DNA from: Mycoplasma yeatsii
Lineage (GTDB): Bacteria > Bacillota_I > Bacilli_A > Mycoplasmatales > Mycoplasmataceae
NCBI RefSeq assembly: GCF_030815295.1
Contig: NZ_JAUSWP010000003.1
Length of the DNA: 64,000 bases
Strand: one strand, 5' to 3'
In this document: in pieces, positions 44,756 through 55,792 of the stretch
Position numbering within the stretch: the stretch's first letter is position 1
Layout: every line of letters starts with the position of its first letter
Translations under genes and position numbers: made by a program
The notes under the pieces: generated by a model
Seen by the model: the letters and a program-made list of their open reading frames with translations, nothing else
Databases searched by the model: none
What the model was told of the DNA's origin: nothing

Positions 44756-45508
44756 ATGAGCAACTTTTACGATGAGTTATTAAATGATATTAAAAAAGCT
44801 ATTGATGATAATGATTTTGAAAATGCATTAAAATTAATAAACACAGAGCTTTCTATGCCTTATATTCCTGAAAATGTTGAATCTGATTTATTAAAATATT
44901 TAAAAATAATTAGAACCGAACAAAATAAAAACTTGTTTGAAAATAATAACAATTTTAATATTGATAAAATCAGAGAAATGTTAAATTCAAAAGATACTAT
45001 CCAACAAATGATAGCTATAAAAAATTTAGCTTCAGTTAATATAAGATTATTATTAGATGATGTAAAAAAATATTTAATTTCTAAAAATAATAGCAATGAT
45101 AATAAAACATTTTTACTACTAGCTTTATCAGAACAAGATATTAATATTGATTTTAAAGTTTTAAAAGATAAAGAATATATTATTAATCCGACTCAAATAG
45201 ATGTTCAATCAATTGATTTGAAAATAGAAAAAATAGAAAATAAATTAATCGAATTTATAACTGATAAAAATCCTAGTTTAATTGAAATGTCAAAACAAAT
45301 TTTATTTTCTTATTTTTTAAATAGTTTTCCTAACATTGATTTAGATGATATTAATGAAATAACAACTGCGGTTTTATACACTACATATGAAATTAATAGT
45401 ATCAAATTAGATCTTGAACAAATAAAAACTAAGATATCATTTAATAAAGAAAAAGTAGACTTAATCTTAAAAGTTATAAAAGAAAGTGGTGCTTTTATAG
45501 ATGAGTAA
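44756..45508 (+). CDS. Conserved mollicute protein, helical repeat type
   Basis: The product has 250 residues. The start MSNFYDELLNDIKKAIDDNDFENALKLINTEL looks like a TPR-type helical pair, and the middle (DTIQQMIAIKNLASVNIRLLLDD) resembles a HEAT-like repeat. I recall a Mycoplasma-restricted family of this kind (DUF3196, with a TPR-like structure) and this is a plausible member, but that is from memory. No membrane segment. It overlaps the next gene by 8 bases and is close upstream of obg, so a role in ribosome assembly or translation would fit the operon, without proof. Confidence 0.75.
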   Translation: MSNFYDELLNDIKKAIDDNDFENALKLINTELSMPYIPENVESDLLKYLKIIRTEQNKNLFENNNNFNIDKIREMLNSKDTIQQMIAIKNLASVNIRLLLDDVKKYLISKNNSNDNKTFLLLALSEQDINIDFKVLKDKEYIINPTQIDVQSIDLKIEKIENKLIEFITDKNPSLIEMSKQILFSYFLNSFPNIDLDDINEITTAVLYTTYEINSIKLDLEQIKTKISFNKEKVDLILKVIKESGAFIDE

Positions 45509-45812
45509 AATAAACTTTGATCCTAATAATTACAAAAAATTTAATGATTATAATTATGTGATGAGTCAAGCTTTTAATATAACTTGTTCATTATGTGATG
45601 AACAAGAAATTGAGTTTGTTGTTAAAAACAGTCCAACTCCACTTGGAAGAATGTTAAAAGAAAAAAATCGTAATTTAACTGATAAAGAAGTTGAAAAAAT
45701 AGCAACTGAAGAAATCGTTAAGTGAGACTTATTAGAAGAAAATAATTTTAATAATAATATTGCAACATTTTTATGTTGAGAATGTTGAAACAATTTAACA
45801 GAACAAAAATAA
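45501..45812 (+). CDS. Small zinc-ribbon-like protein
   Basis: The product has 103 residues including a C-terminal part beyond a TGA Trp codon. Two cysteine pairs, CSLC near residue 29 and CWEC near residue 94, can form one zinc site. Between them is a charged helical region (KEKNRNLTDKEVEKIATEEIV). I do not recognise the family. It overlaps the preceding gene by 8 bases and lies 31 bases before obg. A small RNA- or ribosome-binding zinc protein is a guess from size and context only. Confidence 0.75.
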
Positions 45813-45843
45813 CTGATAATAAAATCAAAAAGAGGTGTTTAAA

Positions 45844-47145
45844 ATGAAATTTATTGATACTGCCAATTTTGTTGTTAAAGCTGGAAAAGGTGGAGATGGT
45901 GCGGTTAGTTTTCATCATGCTCTTTTTGTTCCTAATGGTGGTCCTAATGGTGGAGATGGAGGAAATGGTGGATCAGTCTATTTCCAAGGAGATTCAGGAA
46001 AACATTCACTACTTGATTTAAAACTACAAAAAAGATATCAAGCTGAAGATGGTAAAAAAGGTGATATCAAAAACATGCACGGAGCTAAAGGTGAAGATAA
46101 AATCATTAAAGTTCCAGTTGGTACAGTACTTTTTGATTCTAAAACTGGTGAAATTTTAGCAGATATTAATAAAGATCAAAAAGTAGTCATGATTGCTAAA
46201 GGTGGAAAAGGTGGAAGAGGAAATGCGAGATTTGCAAACTCTAGAAATAAAGCTCCAACCATTTTTGAAGCCGGAGAACCTGGTCAAGAATTTGAAATTA
46301 AAGCAGAACTAAAAGTTTTAGCTGATGTTGGATTTGTTGGAAAACCAAATGCAGGAAAATCAACTTTATTAAGAGCTATATCAAATTCAAAACCTGAAGT
46401 TGCAGATTATCCATTTACAACATTAAATCCTCAACTAGGTGTTTCTAGAACTAAAAATGGTGATACATTTGTTGTTGCCGATCTTCCTGGATTAATTGAA
46501 GGCGCTAGTTTAGGAAAAGGATTAGGTCATCAATTCTTAAAACATATTGAAAGATGTAGAGTTATTTGTCACGTTTTAGATATGTCAGGAAATTATGGAA
46601 CTGAAGATGTGATTCAAAATTATGAATTAATTAAAGAAGAACTTACTGCATATAATTTAAATTTAGAAAAACGTCCTGAAATTATCGTTTTAAATAAAAT
46701 GGATTTAGATGAAGCTCAAATAAACATGTTAGATGAAAGAATTATTAATTATTTTAAAGATAAAAACACTGTACAAATTTCAGGGTTAAAAAAAGAAAAT
46801 ATTGATCAATTCTTATTTAAAATTTATGATGTTTTAAAAGATGCTAAAGATATTCCTTTATGAGAAATGGAAAATCAAGAATCTGATGAAGATATTGCAA
46901 TTTATACATTAGAAGAAGAAAAACCAGATATTCAAGTAATCAACAGAGGAAATGGAAAATGAGAAATTTCAGGTGATACAATTCTGAAAATATATCAAAA
47001 ATTCCCTATTTGAACTGATGACAACTTATTAATGTTTAATGAAAAATTAAAAAATACAGGTGTTTATAAAATGTTAGAAGAACGCGGAATCAAAAAAGGT
47101 GATTTTGTTAAAGTGTTTGATTATGAATTGGAGTGAATGGATTAA
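45844..47145 (+). CDS. obg: GTPase Obg (50S assembly)
   Basis: The product has 433 residues. Obg binds the 50S subunit and links its maturation to GTP and ppGpp levels. Seen: the glycine-rich N-terminal Obg fold (AGKGGDGAVSFHHALFVPNGGPNGGDGG-type start, AKGGKGGRGNARF), the G domain with G1 GKPNAGKST near residue 165, G3 DLPGLIEGAS, G4 NKMD, and the C-terminal OCT domain (VINRGNGKWEISG near 360). AGAGGTG is six bases before ATG 45844. Several TGA Trp codons lie in the OCT part. nadE starts two bases after the stop. Confidence 0.97.
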
Positions 47146-47146
47146 T

Positions 47147-47890
47147 ATGTCAAATAAATTAGAGAATTATTTAAATTATTTAGTTGATTTTATTCGCGAA
47201 TCTGTAAAAGAGGCTAATGCTGATGGAGTTATAGTCGGAATTAGTGGTGGAATTGATTCGGCTGTTGTAGCTAATCTAGCTAAAAAAGCCTTTCCTGATA
47301 ATTATCTAACTGTTTGAATGCCGATTTATTCAAGTGATGAAGATTTTAAATGTGCAAATGAGCTAGTTAAACAATGTGATTTAAAAAATGTAGAAGTTGA
47401 TTTAAAACCATCATTTGATACATTCAAAAATAGTTTTTCAAACTTAGATCAAGAACCTAGTTTATTAGCTATGTCAAATGCTAAAGCAAGATTGAGAATG
47501 ACTACTTTATATACAATAGCTCAAACTAAAAAATATTTAGTTTTAGGAACTGATAATTTAGATGAATGACACATAGGATACTTTACAAAATTTGGTGACG
47601 GCGGAGTTGATCTTGTTCCAATTATTCATTTATTAAAATCAGAAGTTAAACAAGCTGCAAAATTATTAAATGTTCCAGAATCAATCATCAAAAGACAACC
47701 TACAGCAGGGTTGTGAGAAAATCAAACTGATGAAGCTGAAATCGGATTTAGTTATGATGAGATTGATAGCTATTTATTAGGAAATAATTCAAATGCGAAA
47801 CTAAAAGAAAGAATAGATTATTTACACAAAATTAGTGAGCACAAAAGAAATATTGCAAAAGCTCCTAAACCATATGATAGAAAAGACTAG
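47147..47890 (+). CDS. nadE: NAD synthetase (ammonia-dependent)
   Basis: The product has 247 residues, the short NH3-dependent form without a glutaminase domain. It makes NAD from nicotinate adenine dinucleotide. Seen: PP-loop SGGIDS at residues 33-38, the KARLRMTTLYTIAQ helix, GTDNLDEWHIGYFTKFGDGGVDLVPI and the C-terminal KRQPTAGLW. Together with nadD downstream it completes salvage of nicotinate. The start at 47147 is preceded by GAGTGAATGG in the end of obg. Its TAG stop is part of the terminator stem. Confidence 0.96.
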
Positions 47891-47907
47891 TTGAACTAGT
47901 CTTTTTT
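47885..47907 (+). terminator. Terminator of obg-nadE, containing the nadE stop
   Basis: GACTAG/CTAGTC stem with a TTGAA loop, followed by seven T. The TAG stop codon of nadE is the end of the left arm. Confidence 0.8.
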
Positions 47908-47984
47908 AGAAATCTAACAACAGTATTAAGATATTAGCTTTTTTCACATGTTAAAATTATATTTAGAAATAAGGAGTGATTTAC

Positions 47985-48251
47985 ATGATACTTTATGCTT
48001 CAGGTATTGAAATTTTTGGTATTAATGTAAACTTTATAACAATTTTAACTATTTTTATTTTGATAGGTTCTTTAACTTTGATAGGTTATTTAATGATCTT
48101 ATTAATTTGATCTAGAAGAAGAAAAAATGATACAAAACTTAGAAAAACAGAACTACAAAAACAGTTAAATTATATAGATGATGAAATAGTTTCTATTATA
48201 GAAAATATAAAACAAGAAAAATCTCAGCAACAAGAAGAGAGAAGGGTTTAG
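47985..48251 (+). CDS. Small single-pass membrane protein
   Basis: The product has 88 residues. One strong hydrophobic helix (FITILTIFILIGSLTLIGYLMILLIW, about 19-44) is followed by a basic stretch (SRRRKND) and a cytoplasmic coiled-coil-like tail rich in Gln, Glu and Lys. Type I-like orientation (N-out) by the positive-inside rule. Not recognised. It follows AAGGAGTGA and lies three bases upstream of another membrane protein, so the two may act together. Confidence 0.75.
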
Positions 48252-48254
48252 TTT

Positions 48255-49172
48255 ATGGATGATATTACAAGTAAAAAAACAGATTCTTTTAATATTTCAA
48301 ATGATAATTATTTTACTGAAGCAAATTTAAGAGAAGCAACTAATACTCAACAAACTAATTTAACTGACCAATCAGCTTCACAAAACAAAAACTCTTTATT
48401 ACTTCCTAAATTTTCTAAAAAAGAATTAGATAATGTTGAAATGCCTGATCAAATCGCAAAAGAAATTAGAATGGAAAAATATAGAATCTTAGGTATTCAA
48501 TTAATAGGTATTTTATTACTTCTTATATCAGCATTTTTTTTAATAGTTCATTTTACAGCTAATGAGAAAACTGATATTTTAGGTATTGATAAAGCATATA
48601 TTCCTAATCCTATTCTTATGGGTGTTGTTGGTTTTATAGGTTTAATTATTTTAATTATTGGTTTAGTTGATTATAGACAAATTTTATTAGGTGTTAGAAC
48701 TTATAAAACAAATTTATTAATAGGAAGAGATACTATACCATTCTTTTTAATTAAACATTATAGATATCTAATTAAAGGTCCAATTTATATAAATTGATTA
48801 TGTGCAACTATTTATTTATACGGATCATTAACTCTTGGAATAATGATAGGAATTAATGAAATATTTAAACGTCAAAATAAAGAACAAATTATTACTGAAA
48901 TTATTATTGTTGGAGTAATTTTAATAGCAACAGTTTTATTTCACGTATTTTCACTAATCTCAATTAGATGGAGAAAAGGAAATATTTCTTCATATTATGG
49001 TTATGAAATTTTATCTTCTGAAGAAATTAAAGAATCAAAAAAACAAGCTAATAAACAGTGTCTAATTGTATTTTTTGTAATACTAGCTATTGTATTATTT
49101 TTAGTATTTATTCCTTATATGTTACTAAGAAAGAAAAGAGGATTGTCTTTAATTCCTTTTCTTACAAAATAA
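48255..49172 (+). CDS. Multi-pass membrane protein, unknown function
   Basis: The product has 305 residues. The first 70 are polar and Ser/Thr/Asn/Gln-rich, then about five membrane helices: near 75-97, 115-138, 180-198, 213-235 and 265-290. The loop between helices 2 and 3 carries VDYRQILLGVRTYKTN. It ends with a short basic tail. I see no known motif. Separated from the small membrane protein by three bases and from nadD by 23 bases. Confidence 0.78.
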
Positions 49173-49195
49173 CTAATTTTTAAAGGTGATCATAG

Positions 49196-50302
49196 ATGAA
49201 AAAGAAAATCGCATTATTTGGAGGTAGTTTTGATCCAATACATACAGATCATGTAAATATAGCAAAAGCATGCTATCAAAAATTAGGATTTGATCAAGTT
49301 TGATTAATACCAACGTTTTTAAATCCTTTTAAATCAAAACAAAATAGCTCGGTTGAACATCGCACGGCTATGTTAGAAATCATTAAAAATAAATATGATT
49401 TTATTTTTATAAATGATTATGAAATAAAAAGTAATAGATCTGTTCAAACATATGAAACAGTTTCATATATGATAAAAAAATATCCTGAATATGAATTTTG
49501 TTTTATTATGGGTTCAGATCAATTAGATCGATTTGAAGAATGAAATAATTTTGATGATTTAATTAAATTAATTAAATTTAAAGTTTTTAAAAGAAGTGAT
49601 GATTATAACAAAGAAATTGCTTTAAAATACAATTTAGAAATGTTTGATTTTGAAAACAATAACTTATCTTCAACTGATATTAGAAACTTAAAAAATCTAG
49701 ATAAACAAATAACAGAAATAAATGATTACACTAACCTTAACTTGTTATATATGCATGAAAGATTAGAAAATCATATGGATCAAAAAAGATATATTCACTG
49801 TAAAAATGTTGGTAAAATGTCATATGAATTAGCTAAAAAATGAAATGTAGATGCACAAAAAGCATTAGTTGCTGGAACACTGCATGATATAACAAAAAGA
49901 TGAGATAAAGAAAAACAAGAAGAGTATTTAAATAAATATCTACCTGAGTTGTTAAGTGAACCTTTTCCAGTTTGACATTCTTATACAGGATTTTTACATT
50001 TAAAATATGATTGATTAATTAAAGATGATGAAATTTTAAATGCAGTTTTTAATCACACTGTTGGAAGTAAAAATATGTCTATATTAGATATGATTGTATT
50101 TTGTGCAGATAAAATAAGTATTGAAAGAGATTATGAGGGTGTAGAAGAACTTCGTAAATTATGTTTCGAAGATTTAGAAAAAGGTTTTAAAACTTTATTA
50201 GAAAATCAATATAAAGTCGCTATCAAAAAACATGGAATTAATAGTATAGGTTTAAAATTAATAGAAACAGTTAAACATTATTTAGGTGAAATTAATGAGT
50301 AA
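49196..50302 (+). CDS. nadD: Fused nicotinate-nucleotide adenylyltransferase (NadD) and YqeK-type HD hydrolase
   Basis: The product has 368 residues in two parts. Residues 1-190 are NadD: ALFGGSFDPIHTDH (the nucleotidyltransferase motif, with HxxH variant HTDH), IPTFLNPFKSKQ, and SSTDIRN near 157. Residues about 195-368 are an HD-domain hydrolase of the YqeK family (RYIHCKNVGKMSYELA, AGTLHDITK, FNHTVG, MIVFCADKISIERDY); YqeK cleaves diadenosine tetraphosphate to ADP. Bacillus has the two as adjacent genes; mollicutes have them fused. It overlaps mtnN by 8 bases. Confidence 0.95.
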
Positions 50303-50966
50303 AAAATTAATAATAAGTGCAATGTATGAAGAATTAGAACAATCTATTTTAAATTCTTCAGCTAAATTAATAGAGAATAATGAAATTGTTAAATTATATG
50401 AATCAGACAACATATTATTTGCAATTACAGGAATAGGATTAGTTAATGCAAGTGTTGGATTATCTTATGTTCTATCAAAATATAATATAGATCAAATTTT
50501 AAATATAGGAACTTGTGGTTCATTAAATAAATCTTTAAAACAACAAGATTTTGTTATTGTAAAAAAAGCATTTTATTCATGTGCTGATGCAACTGCATTT
50601 GGATATAAATACGGTCAAGTTCCAAGAATGGAAGAATTTTTTGAACAAGAAAATCAACTATTTGAACATGTAAAACAAAATAATAGAATTGTTAGTTCAG
50701 TTAATATTGCCTCATCTGATATTTTCATATCTAATAAACAACATGTTGATTTATTTATAAATAAAATAGATGAAAATATTGATGTTATTGATATGGAATG
50801 TACAGGTTTTTTTCACACAGCAAGATTGTATGAAAAAGATATTGTTTCAGTAAAAGTTATTAGCGATGTCTTATTTGAAAAAAAACCTAATTCTCTTCAG
50901 TTTAAAGATTTTATTAAAAAAGCGTCAGAATTAATTTGAGAATTTATAAATGAAACAAATTTATAA
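50295..50966 (+). CDS. mtnN: 5'-methylthioadenosine/S-adenosylhomocysteine nucleosidase
   Basis: The product has 223 residues. It splits methylthioadenosine and S-adenosylhomocysteine to adenine and a thioribose, recycling methylation by-products. Seen: SAMYEELEQSILN at the N terminus, AITGIGLVNASVGLSYVL, NIGTCGSLN, the purine-site KKAFYSCADATAFGYKYGQVPRM and VIDMECTGFFHTARLY (ribose-binding MECTG motif), then VSVKVISDV. ATG 50295 sits inside the end of nadD; MSKKLIISAMYEE is the natural start. The last nine residues follow a TGA Trp. Adenine released here can be used by apt. Confidence 0.94.
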
Positions 50967-50973
50967 TACAGCA

Positions 50974-50995
50974 AAAGGTGGGATCCCACCTTTTT
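50974..50995. terminator. Bidirectional terminator after mtnN
   Basis: AAAGGTGGGA and its exact complement form a 20-base palindrome, with T on the plus strand and A on the left for the minus strand. It serves mtnN and overlaps the end of the minus-strand DUF285 gene. Confidence 0.9.
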
Positions 50996-52310
50996 AATAC
51001 ACTATTCTATCTTCACGACCATAATATCTATCTCTTATTTTTTTGGGTAAATTATTTGTTCAATTTGGATTAAATCAATTTCCTGATTTTGCATTAACAA
51101 ACTCAACAGTTGATGCATTTCACACATCTCAATTAGATATATTTTGACAAAAAGCACTTGCACCATAAAACATTTTTTCCATATTTTTCACAGATGAAAC
51201 ATCTCAAGTTGTAATAACTTGTCCATTAGGTTTTGTTACTTTTCTAGTAATTAAAGGAACACCATCGTTATTAAAAGCTTTAGCAGAGTTAAACATGTTT
51301 TTTGTAGAATTAAGATTAGACAGACATCAAGCAGATATATCTTTGTTAAAACTATCTGCATAAGTGAACATACCCTCCATATCAGTAACCCTACTTACAT
51401 CTCAATTACTTAACTCTTGGTTAAAATTTTCAGTAAATGAAAATAAATAATCCATACTAGTTACATTTGAAACATTTCAACCGTTTAATGGCTGGTTAAA
51501 TTTTTTAGCACCATAAAACACCCCGGTCATATCAACTACATTACCAACATTTCATTTACCTATTGGTTGATTAAAGCTAACATTTCATCAAAACATACCT
51601 CTCATACTTTTTACATTAGATGTATCTCAAGACGAGATATCTTGGTTGAAATTGTCAGCACTATAGAACATTCTTTCTAAACTTCTAACATATTGAAGAT
51701 TTCATTTTTCTAAATTCTTAATTTTAACATTATGGTTTGATGAAAAGGCTTCTTCTAAAGAGTTTATTTGCCAAGGTAATTCAGCAGGAACCTCTTTTAC
51801 AGTTACTGGCATTTTTTCTATTTGAATTTCACCTTTGTCATTTTTAAAAAAACCAATTTCTTTACAAATCGTTTCATCTTCATTATAAACAGCTTTTTTA
51901 TAAGATAGTGTTAATTCTTGTTTTGTATCATTAACTAAACTTTCTATGATATCTTTATCTGCTTTATTAGAATTATTTAAAATGTCTTCAAATTTTTTTC
52001 TAGCTATTGCTTCTTGTTTTTCTTTTTCATCAATTTTAGTATCGTAATTTATATTTTGACTTTCAGGTTCGTCATCTATTATTAATTTTTCATCATCTTT
52101 TTTATCTTCCTTATCAATTTCATCATTAGAATCGCTATTATCATGATCGTTATTTTCAGATTCATCTTTATGATAATCTTTATCATTAATTGATTTATCT
52201 TCTCTTTTTACAGTATTATAGTTACGTTGATAATAAACTACTCCAAAAATAGATCCAGCACTTAAAACTGATAAACTAGCTAAACACATTATTTTTAAAA
52301 ACTTTTTCAT
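50994..52310 (-). CDS. DUF285-repeat surface protein (BspA/PARCEL type)
   Basis: The product has 438 residues on the minus strand. A basic N terminus and hydrophobic helix (about 5-27) act as a secretion/anchor segment, without a clear lipobox. Next comes a highly acidic linker of Asp, Glu, Lys and Asn (about 35-100), a small domain with YNEDETICKEIGFF, and then about six DUF285 repeats of the pattern MF-x4-FNQ-x3-WDVSNVT-x-M (about 205-420). DUF285 repeats occur on variable surface proteins of ruminant mycoplasmas; they probably bind host or other cells. It ends DRYYGREDRIVY. The N-terminal domain is shared with the protein at 62851-63807. Confidence 0.9.
51050..51700 (-). repeat. Tandem DUF285-coding repeats (PARCEL-like)
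   Basis: About six imperfect units of 75 to 100 bases, with recurring minus-strand words such as those encoding FNQPIGKWN and WDVSNVT. One unit is interrupted by about 20 extra residues (NNDGVPLITRKVTKPNGQVITT). Such repeat-coding DNA has been described in mycoplasmas as PARCELs, which spread by recombination between genes. Confidence 0.7.
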
Positions 52311-52473
52311 TTTACTCTCCTATCTTTCAATAATGTATTAGTAAAATTTATATATTTTTTAACCATATTTTTAAAAAATAACTTAAATATTAATAAAATA
52401 GGTAAATTGTTAGATTTTATTAGGTTAACTTTATTAAAAGTTTTTGTTAAAATTTTATTATTATAGAGGTTTT

Positions 52474-53127
52474 ATGAGAGTAGCTATATTTGGAACAACA
52501 GGTGCAGGAAAAAGCACTTTATTAAAAGATTTAAAATCACTTTTAGATGATTCATACATATTTATTGATGAAAATTTTGAATCACCTTATTTCAAACAAG
52601 CATATGATGAAAATAGTGATGATATTCAAACTATTAACTATAAATTAGATTTATGAATGTTAACCGATAGAATGAAAACATTTAAAAAATATATAGATCA
52701 AAAGAATATAATTTATGATAGATCATTACTAGATTCAATGGTTTTTGCTGAAACTGATCATAATTATGGTAGATTAAATGATGTTGATTATAATGTTTTT
52801 AAAGACTATTTTTTAAGTTGTGTAGTACCTAATTTTTATGACAAAGAATTAAAAGAATTTAAATATGATTTAGTTATTTATTTAAAAGTAGATGAAGATA
52901 CTGCTATACAAAGAATAAATAAAAGACACAGAAATGAAGAAGCAAAAACTAACGATAAATTTTGAAAAAGTTTATGTAGAAATTATGAAACTTGATATCA
53001 ATTTTATAAAGACGTTCTTCCAATTATGGTAATTGATTCTACAAATCAAGATCATCTAGATTATGCAAAAAAAATAGTTGATAGAATTAATGAATTTGAT
53101 AATAAAAACAACAAAAAAGATTGTTAA
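52474..53127 (+). CDS. Deoxynucleoside kinase (deoxyadenosine/deoxyguanosine type)
   Basis: The product has 217 residues. It phosphorylates deoxynucleosides for DNA precursor salvage. Seen: P-loop GTTGAGKST at residues 8-16, the ENFESPYF substrate site (E in FIDENFE), DRSLLDSMVFAE (the DRS motif of deoxynucleoside kinases) near 85, and the LID region RINKRHRNEEAK near 147. ATG 52474 follows TAGAGG; upstream in-frame codons are not a plausible start. Its TAA overlaps the stop of the convergent gene by four bases. Exact base specificity cannot be read. Confidence 0.94.
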
Positions 53128-53145
53128 TGTAACAATCTTTTTATT
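53116..53145. terminator. Bidirectional terminator inside two overlapping 3' ends
   Basis: AAAGATTGTTA/TAACAATCTTT, 11 base pairs with an ATG loop, T-rich on both strands. The stop codons of the kinase and the minus-strand membrane protein both lie in the hairpin. Confidence 0.85.
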
Positions 53146-53798
53146 TTTACTAAATTATAAATTATAGTTGAACAGCAAATAATAATTGTTGTTGACAAAA
53201 TAAATATCGTACAATTTCTAAAAAATTCTTCAGGTAAAATATTTATTATCTGATCATTATCAGGATTAAAAATTCAATTATCTTTTTGCATGAAAAATAT
53301 TTTATGAAATATTTCAAAATCTTTATCAAAATCAATCAAAGTAAATATTGCAATTACAATAGCAAATAAAACTATAAAAACTGAAGCATAAAAACTCTGA
53401 TTAAATTTAGTTTTAAAATTATTTTTATGTTTAAGTTTAAAAATACTTATACTAATAACTCCTATTAAAGAGAACAAAAACAAACTAACACATATAATAA
53501 ATAAAATCTTAACATCATAAAAATGAGCTTGACCTTCAACTGAACTTTTTAATGATCCAACACTATAAGAACCAAATAAGCTTAAATAATTCATAATTGA
53601 ATCATAAGCTGTTTTAATTGTTGAATAACTATAATGTGAAGTTTGTTCAATATTTAAACTTTTAATTTGCCAATAATAAAATGGTCGGAAATAAATTATA
53701 AAAACAATTGGAAAAGTAGTTATTAAAAACACATAAAAAACAACATTTAAAAATTTAATAAACTTATAAACATTGTTTGATTTGTTTTGATTTTTCAT
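53124..53798 (-). CDS. DUF1461/TIGR01906-type membrane protein
   Basis: The product has 224 residues on the minus strand, starting at ATG 53798 where GGAGAAAG is seven bases upstream (earlier in-frame ATGs lie in or before that site). Four membrane helices: about 14-38, 105-125, 140-165 and one near 195-218. Features of DUF1461 are RPFYYWQI, IMNYLSLF, FYDVKILF and the late NPDNDQIINILPEEFFRN. The function of the family is unknown. The gene overlaps the stop of the convergent kinase by four bases. It is 22 bases downstream of the RpiR regulator gene and likely in one operon with it. Confidence 0.8.
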
Positions 53799-53820
53799 AA
53801 CTTTCTCCATTATCAATTAG

Positions 53821-54678
53821 TTATTTAGTATTTTTTAATTGTTGAATTTCTTCAAATTCATCTTGTTTATTTTTTCATTTAACTAAATAAGCTAATTGAT
53901 CTAGTAAATATTTTAAAAATATTGATTGACTATGTTCAAATAACTGATGATATTTTCATCCATAATTAATAAATGAATCTGAATTTAAATTATATAAATT
54001 TGCTAAATTACTACTTAATATTTCTGACATTGAAAATATAAATAAATTAGCTTTAAATTCATCAGGAACAGTTTCTAATATAGCTTGGAAAAACGGTATT
54101 TCTTTTTCATCACCTATTAATAAAATAATTAGATCATTTTCTTTTAATTCATACAGTTTAAATGAATCTGAAAAGATATTAGTTTGTTCAATAACTCTTG
54201 CTTCATTTATAACAAAAAAATTACTTAATCAATTTAATTCTTTTTGTAAAACATAACCTGAAAACAAATGAATATTTTTAGCTTTATAAAATTTATCTAC
54301 TAATTTTGATATTTTGCTTAATTGAGTTTTTAATTTTACAATATGTTCTTGAAGTTTATTATTATAACTTGAAAACACAGTTTCTTCTAATTTTTCTTTT
54401 GGTCCTTGTTTTATTTCTTTATCAATTTCATCAACTGAAAAATAAGTAATTTCAAATTTTAATTTACTTATTAATTCTCTATAACCCGTGAAACCTAGTT
54501 TTTTAGAAAATAAAGTTACTGATGATTCACTCACATGACACTCAACACTAGTTTGTTTCATTGAAGGATAATGTTTTTTATTAATTGCTTGATCTAATAA
54601 ATAACTAGAAAATAAACACAAACCAGATCCATTTTTTAAATCTGCATAACTTTTTAAACTTTTAATTAATGAAATCAT
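53821..54678 (-). CDS. MurR/RpiR family transcriptional regulator
   Basis: The product has 285 residues. Residues 1-80 form the HTH_6 domain (SVECHVSESSVTLFSKKLGFTGYRELISKLK, with the FTGYxELxxxL motif typical of RpiR regulators). Residues about 115-245 form a degenerate SIS sugar-phosphate domain (IHLFSGYVLQKELNWLSNFF, DLIILLIGDEKEIPFFQAIL). Such regulators respond to sugar phosphates, often amino-sugar derivatives, and nagB is 3.3 kb away, which would be a reasonable target; nothing in the sequence proves it. A TATAAT box for this gene is at 54713-54718 on the minus strand. Confidence 0.87.
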
Positions 54679-54896
54679 TTAACACACCTGCTACAAATTG
54701 ATTACTAATTTTATTATACTTTATTATTAAACTGCTTTAGTTTGTTAAATTGTATTTGTTTAATTAACTAGTATTATTACATAAAATTTGTGATTTATTT
54801 TTTATTTATTGAATAGAATTTCAAGTTTTTAATTATTAACGATAAATTACAATTATTATAAATATCTATAATAAAATATTTTGCGTAGGTGTATAT

Positions 54897-55784
54897 ATGA
54901 AAGATATTAACTTAATAAAAATTACTAATTATAATAAATATCAAGAATCATTAGCTTTTAATTTGTTTAAATTTAACAATCAAACTGAATTAGATGAAAT
55001 TATCAATGATATTAAAAAAAATAATTTAATTCTTAAATTAGATCAATATAACTATAATGAATATTTAACTGATGTTTTTAGATTAAATTTTTATAACACT
55101 ATAGATTTTATAAAAATAAATAATGATAAATTAGATGACAAATTAATTAAAAATTTAAAGTTAACTTTAAATTTTATATCAAATACAATTAATAATGTTT
55201 TTTGAAATAATATTAACAAATTCTATGATGCTAAAAATAATTTAGTTAATATTACTGAATATAATTTAGAAATTTCAAATCACCTATCTGAATTATATTT
55301 TCAATTTAAACAAGTTGTAGCTAATCAATTATTAAATATCATTTCTAATTTAATTGATGTTTATTTACAAATTAATTATTTAAATAATAATGAGATTAAA
55401 TTAAACATTTTAAATAATAATTTAACTAGTATTTTAGATTTAATTAGTGAAAAGTTTTTAAGTATTACTAAATCAAAATTACAATATATCTATAAAGTTT
55501 TTAAATTAAAAGATATACACCAGCAATCTAAAATAAACTATAAAAAGAATTTTGATGATTTTTTAAATGATGATTATTTATTTGAAACTAGTTTTAGTGA
55601 TGAACTAAAAGCATTAGAATTTTTAGGTTTACAAAATAATGTAACTTGAAATGAAATTAAAACTAAGTATAAACAATTAGCTATTAAATATCATCCAGAT
55701 AATAATCTTAATAATAACCAAGCTCAAGAAATGATGAAAAAAATTAATAGTGCATATAATTTATTAAAAAAACATAGAAAATAG
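54897..55784 (+). CDS. Protein with a C-terminal J domain
   Basis: The product has 295 residues. Residues 1-225 are a helical, Asn/Leu/Ile-rich region of unknown type, with no membrane segment. Residues about 230-293 are a J domain: LEFLGLQNNVTWNEIKTKYKQLAIKYHPDNN with the essential HPD, then MMKKINSAYNLLKKH. J domains stimulate DnaK ATPase, so this protein should bring DnaK to a substrate or complex held by its long N-terminal part. It lacks the Gly/Phe, zinc and client domains of DnaJ. A TATAAT at 54867-54872 lies before it, and thyA follows 8 bases later. Confidence 0.88.
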
Positions 55785-55792
55785 GAGATATC

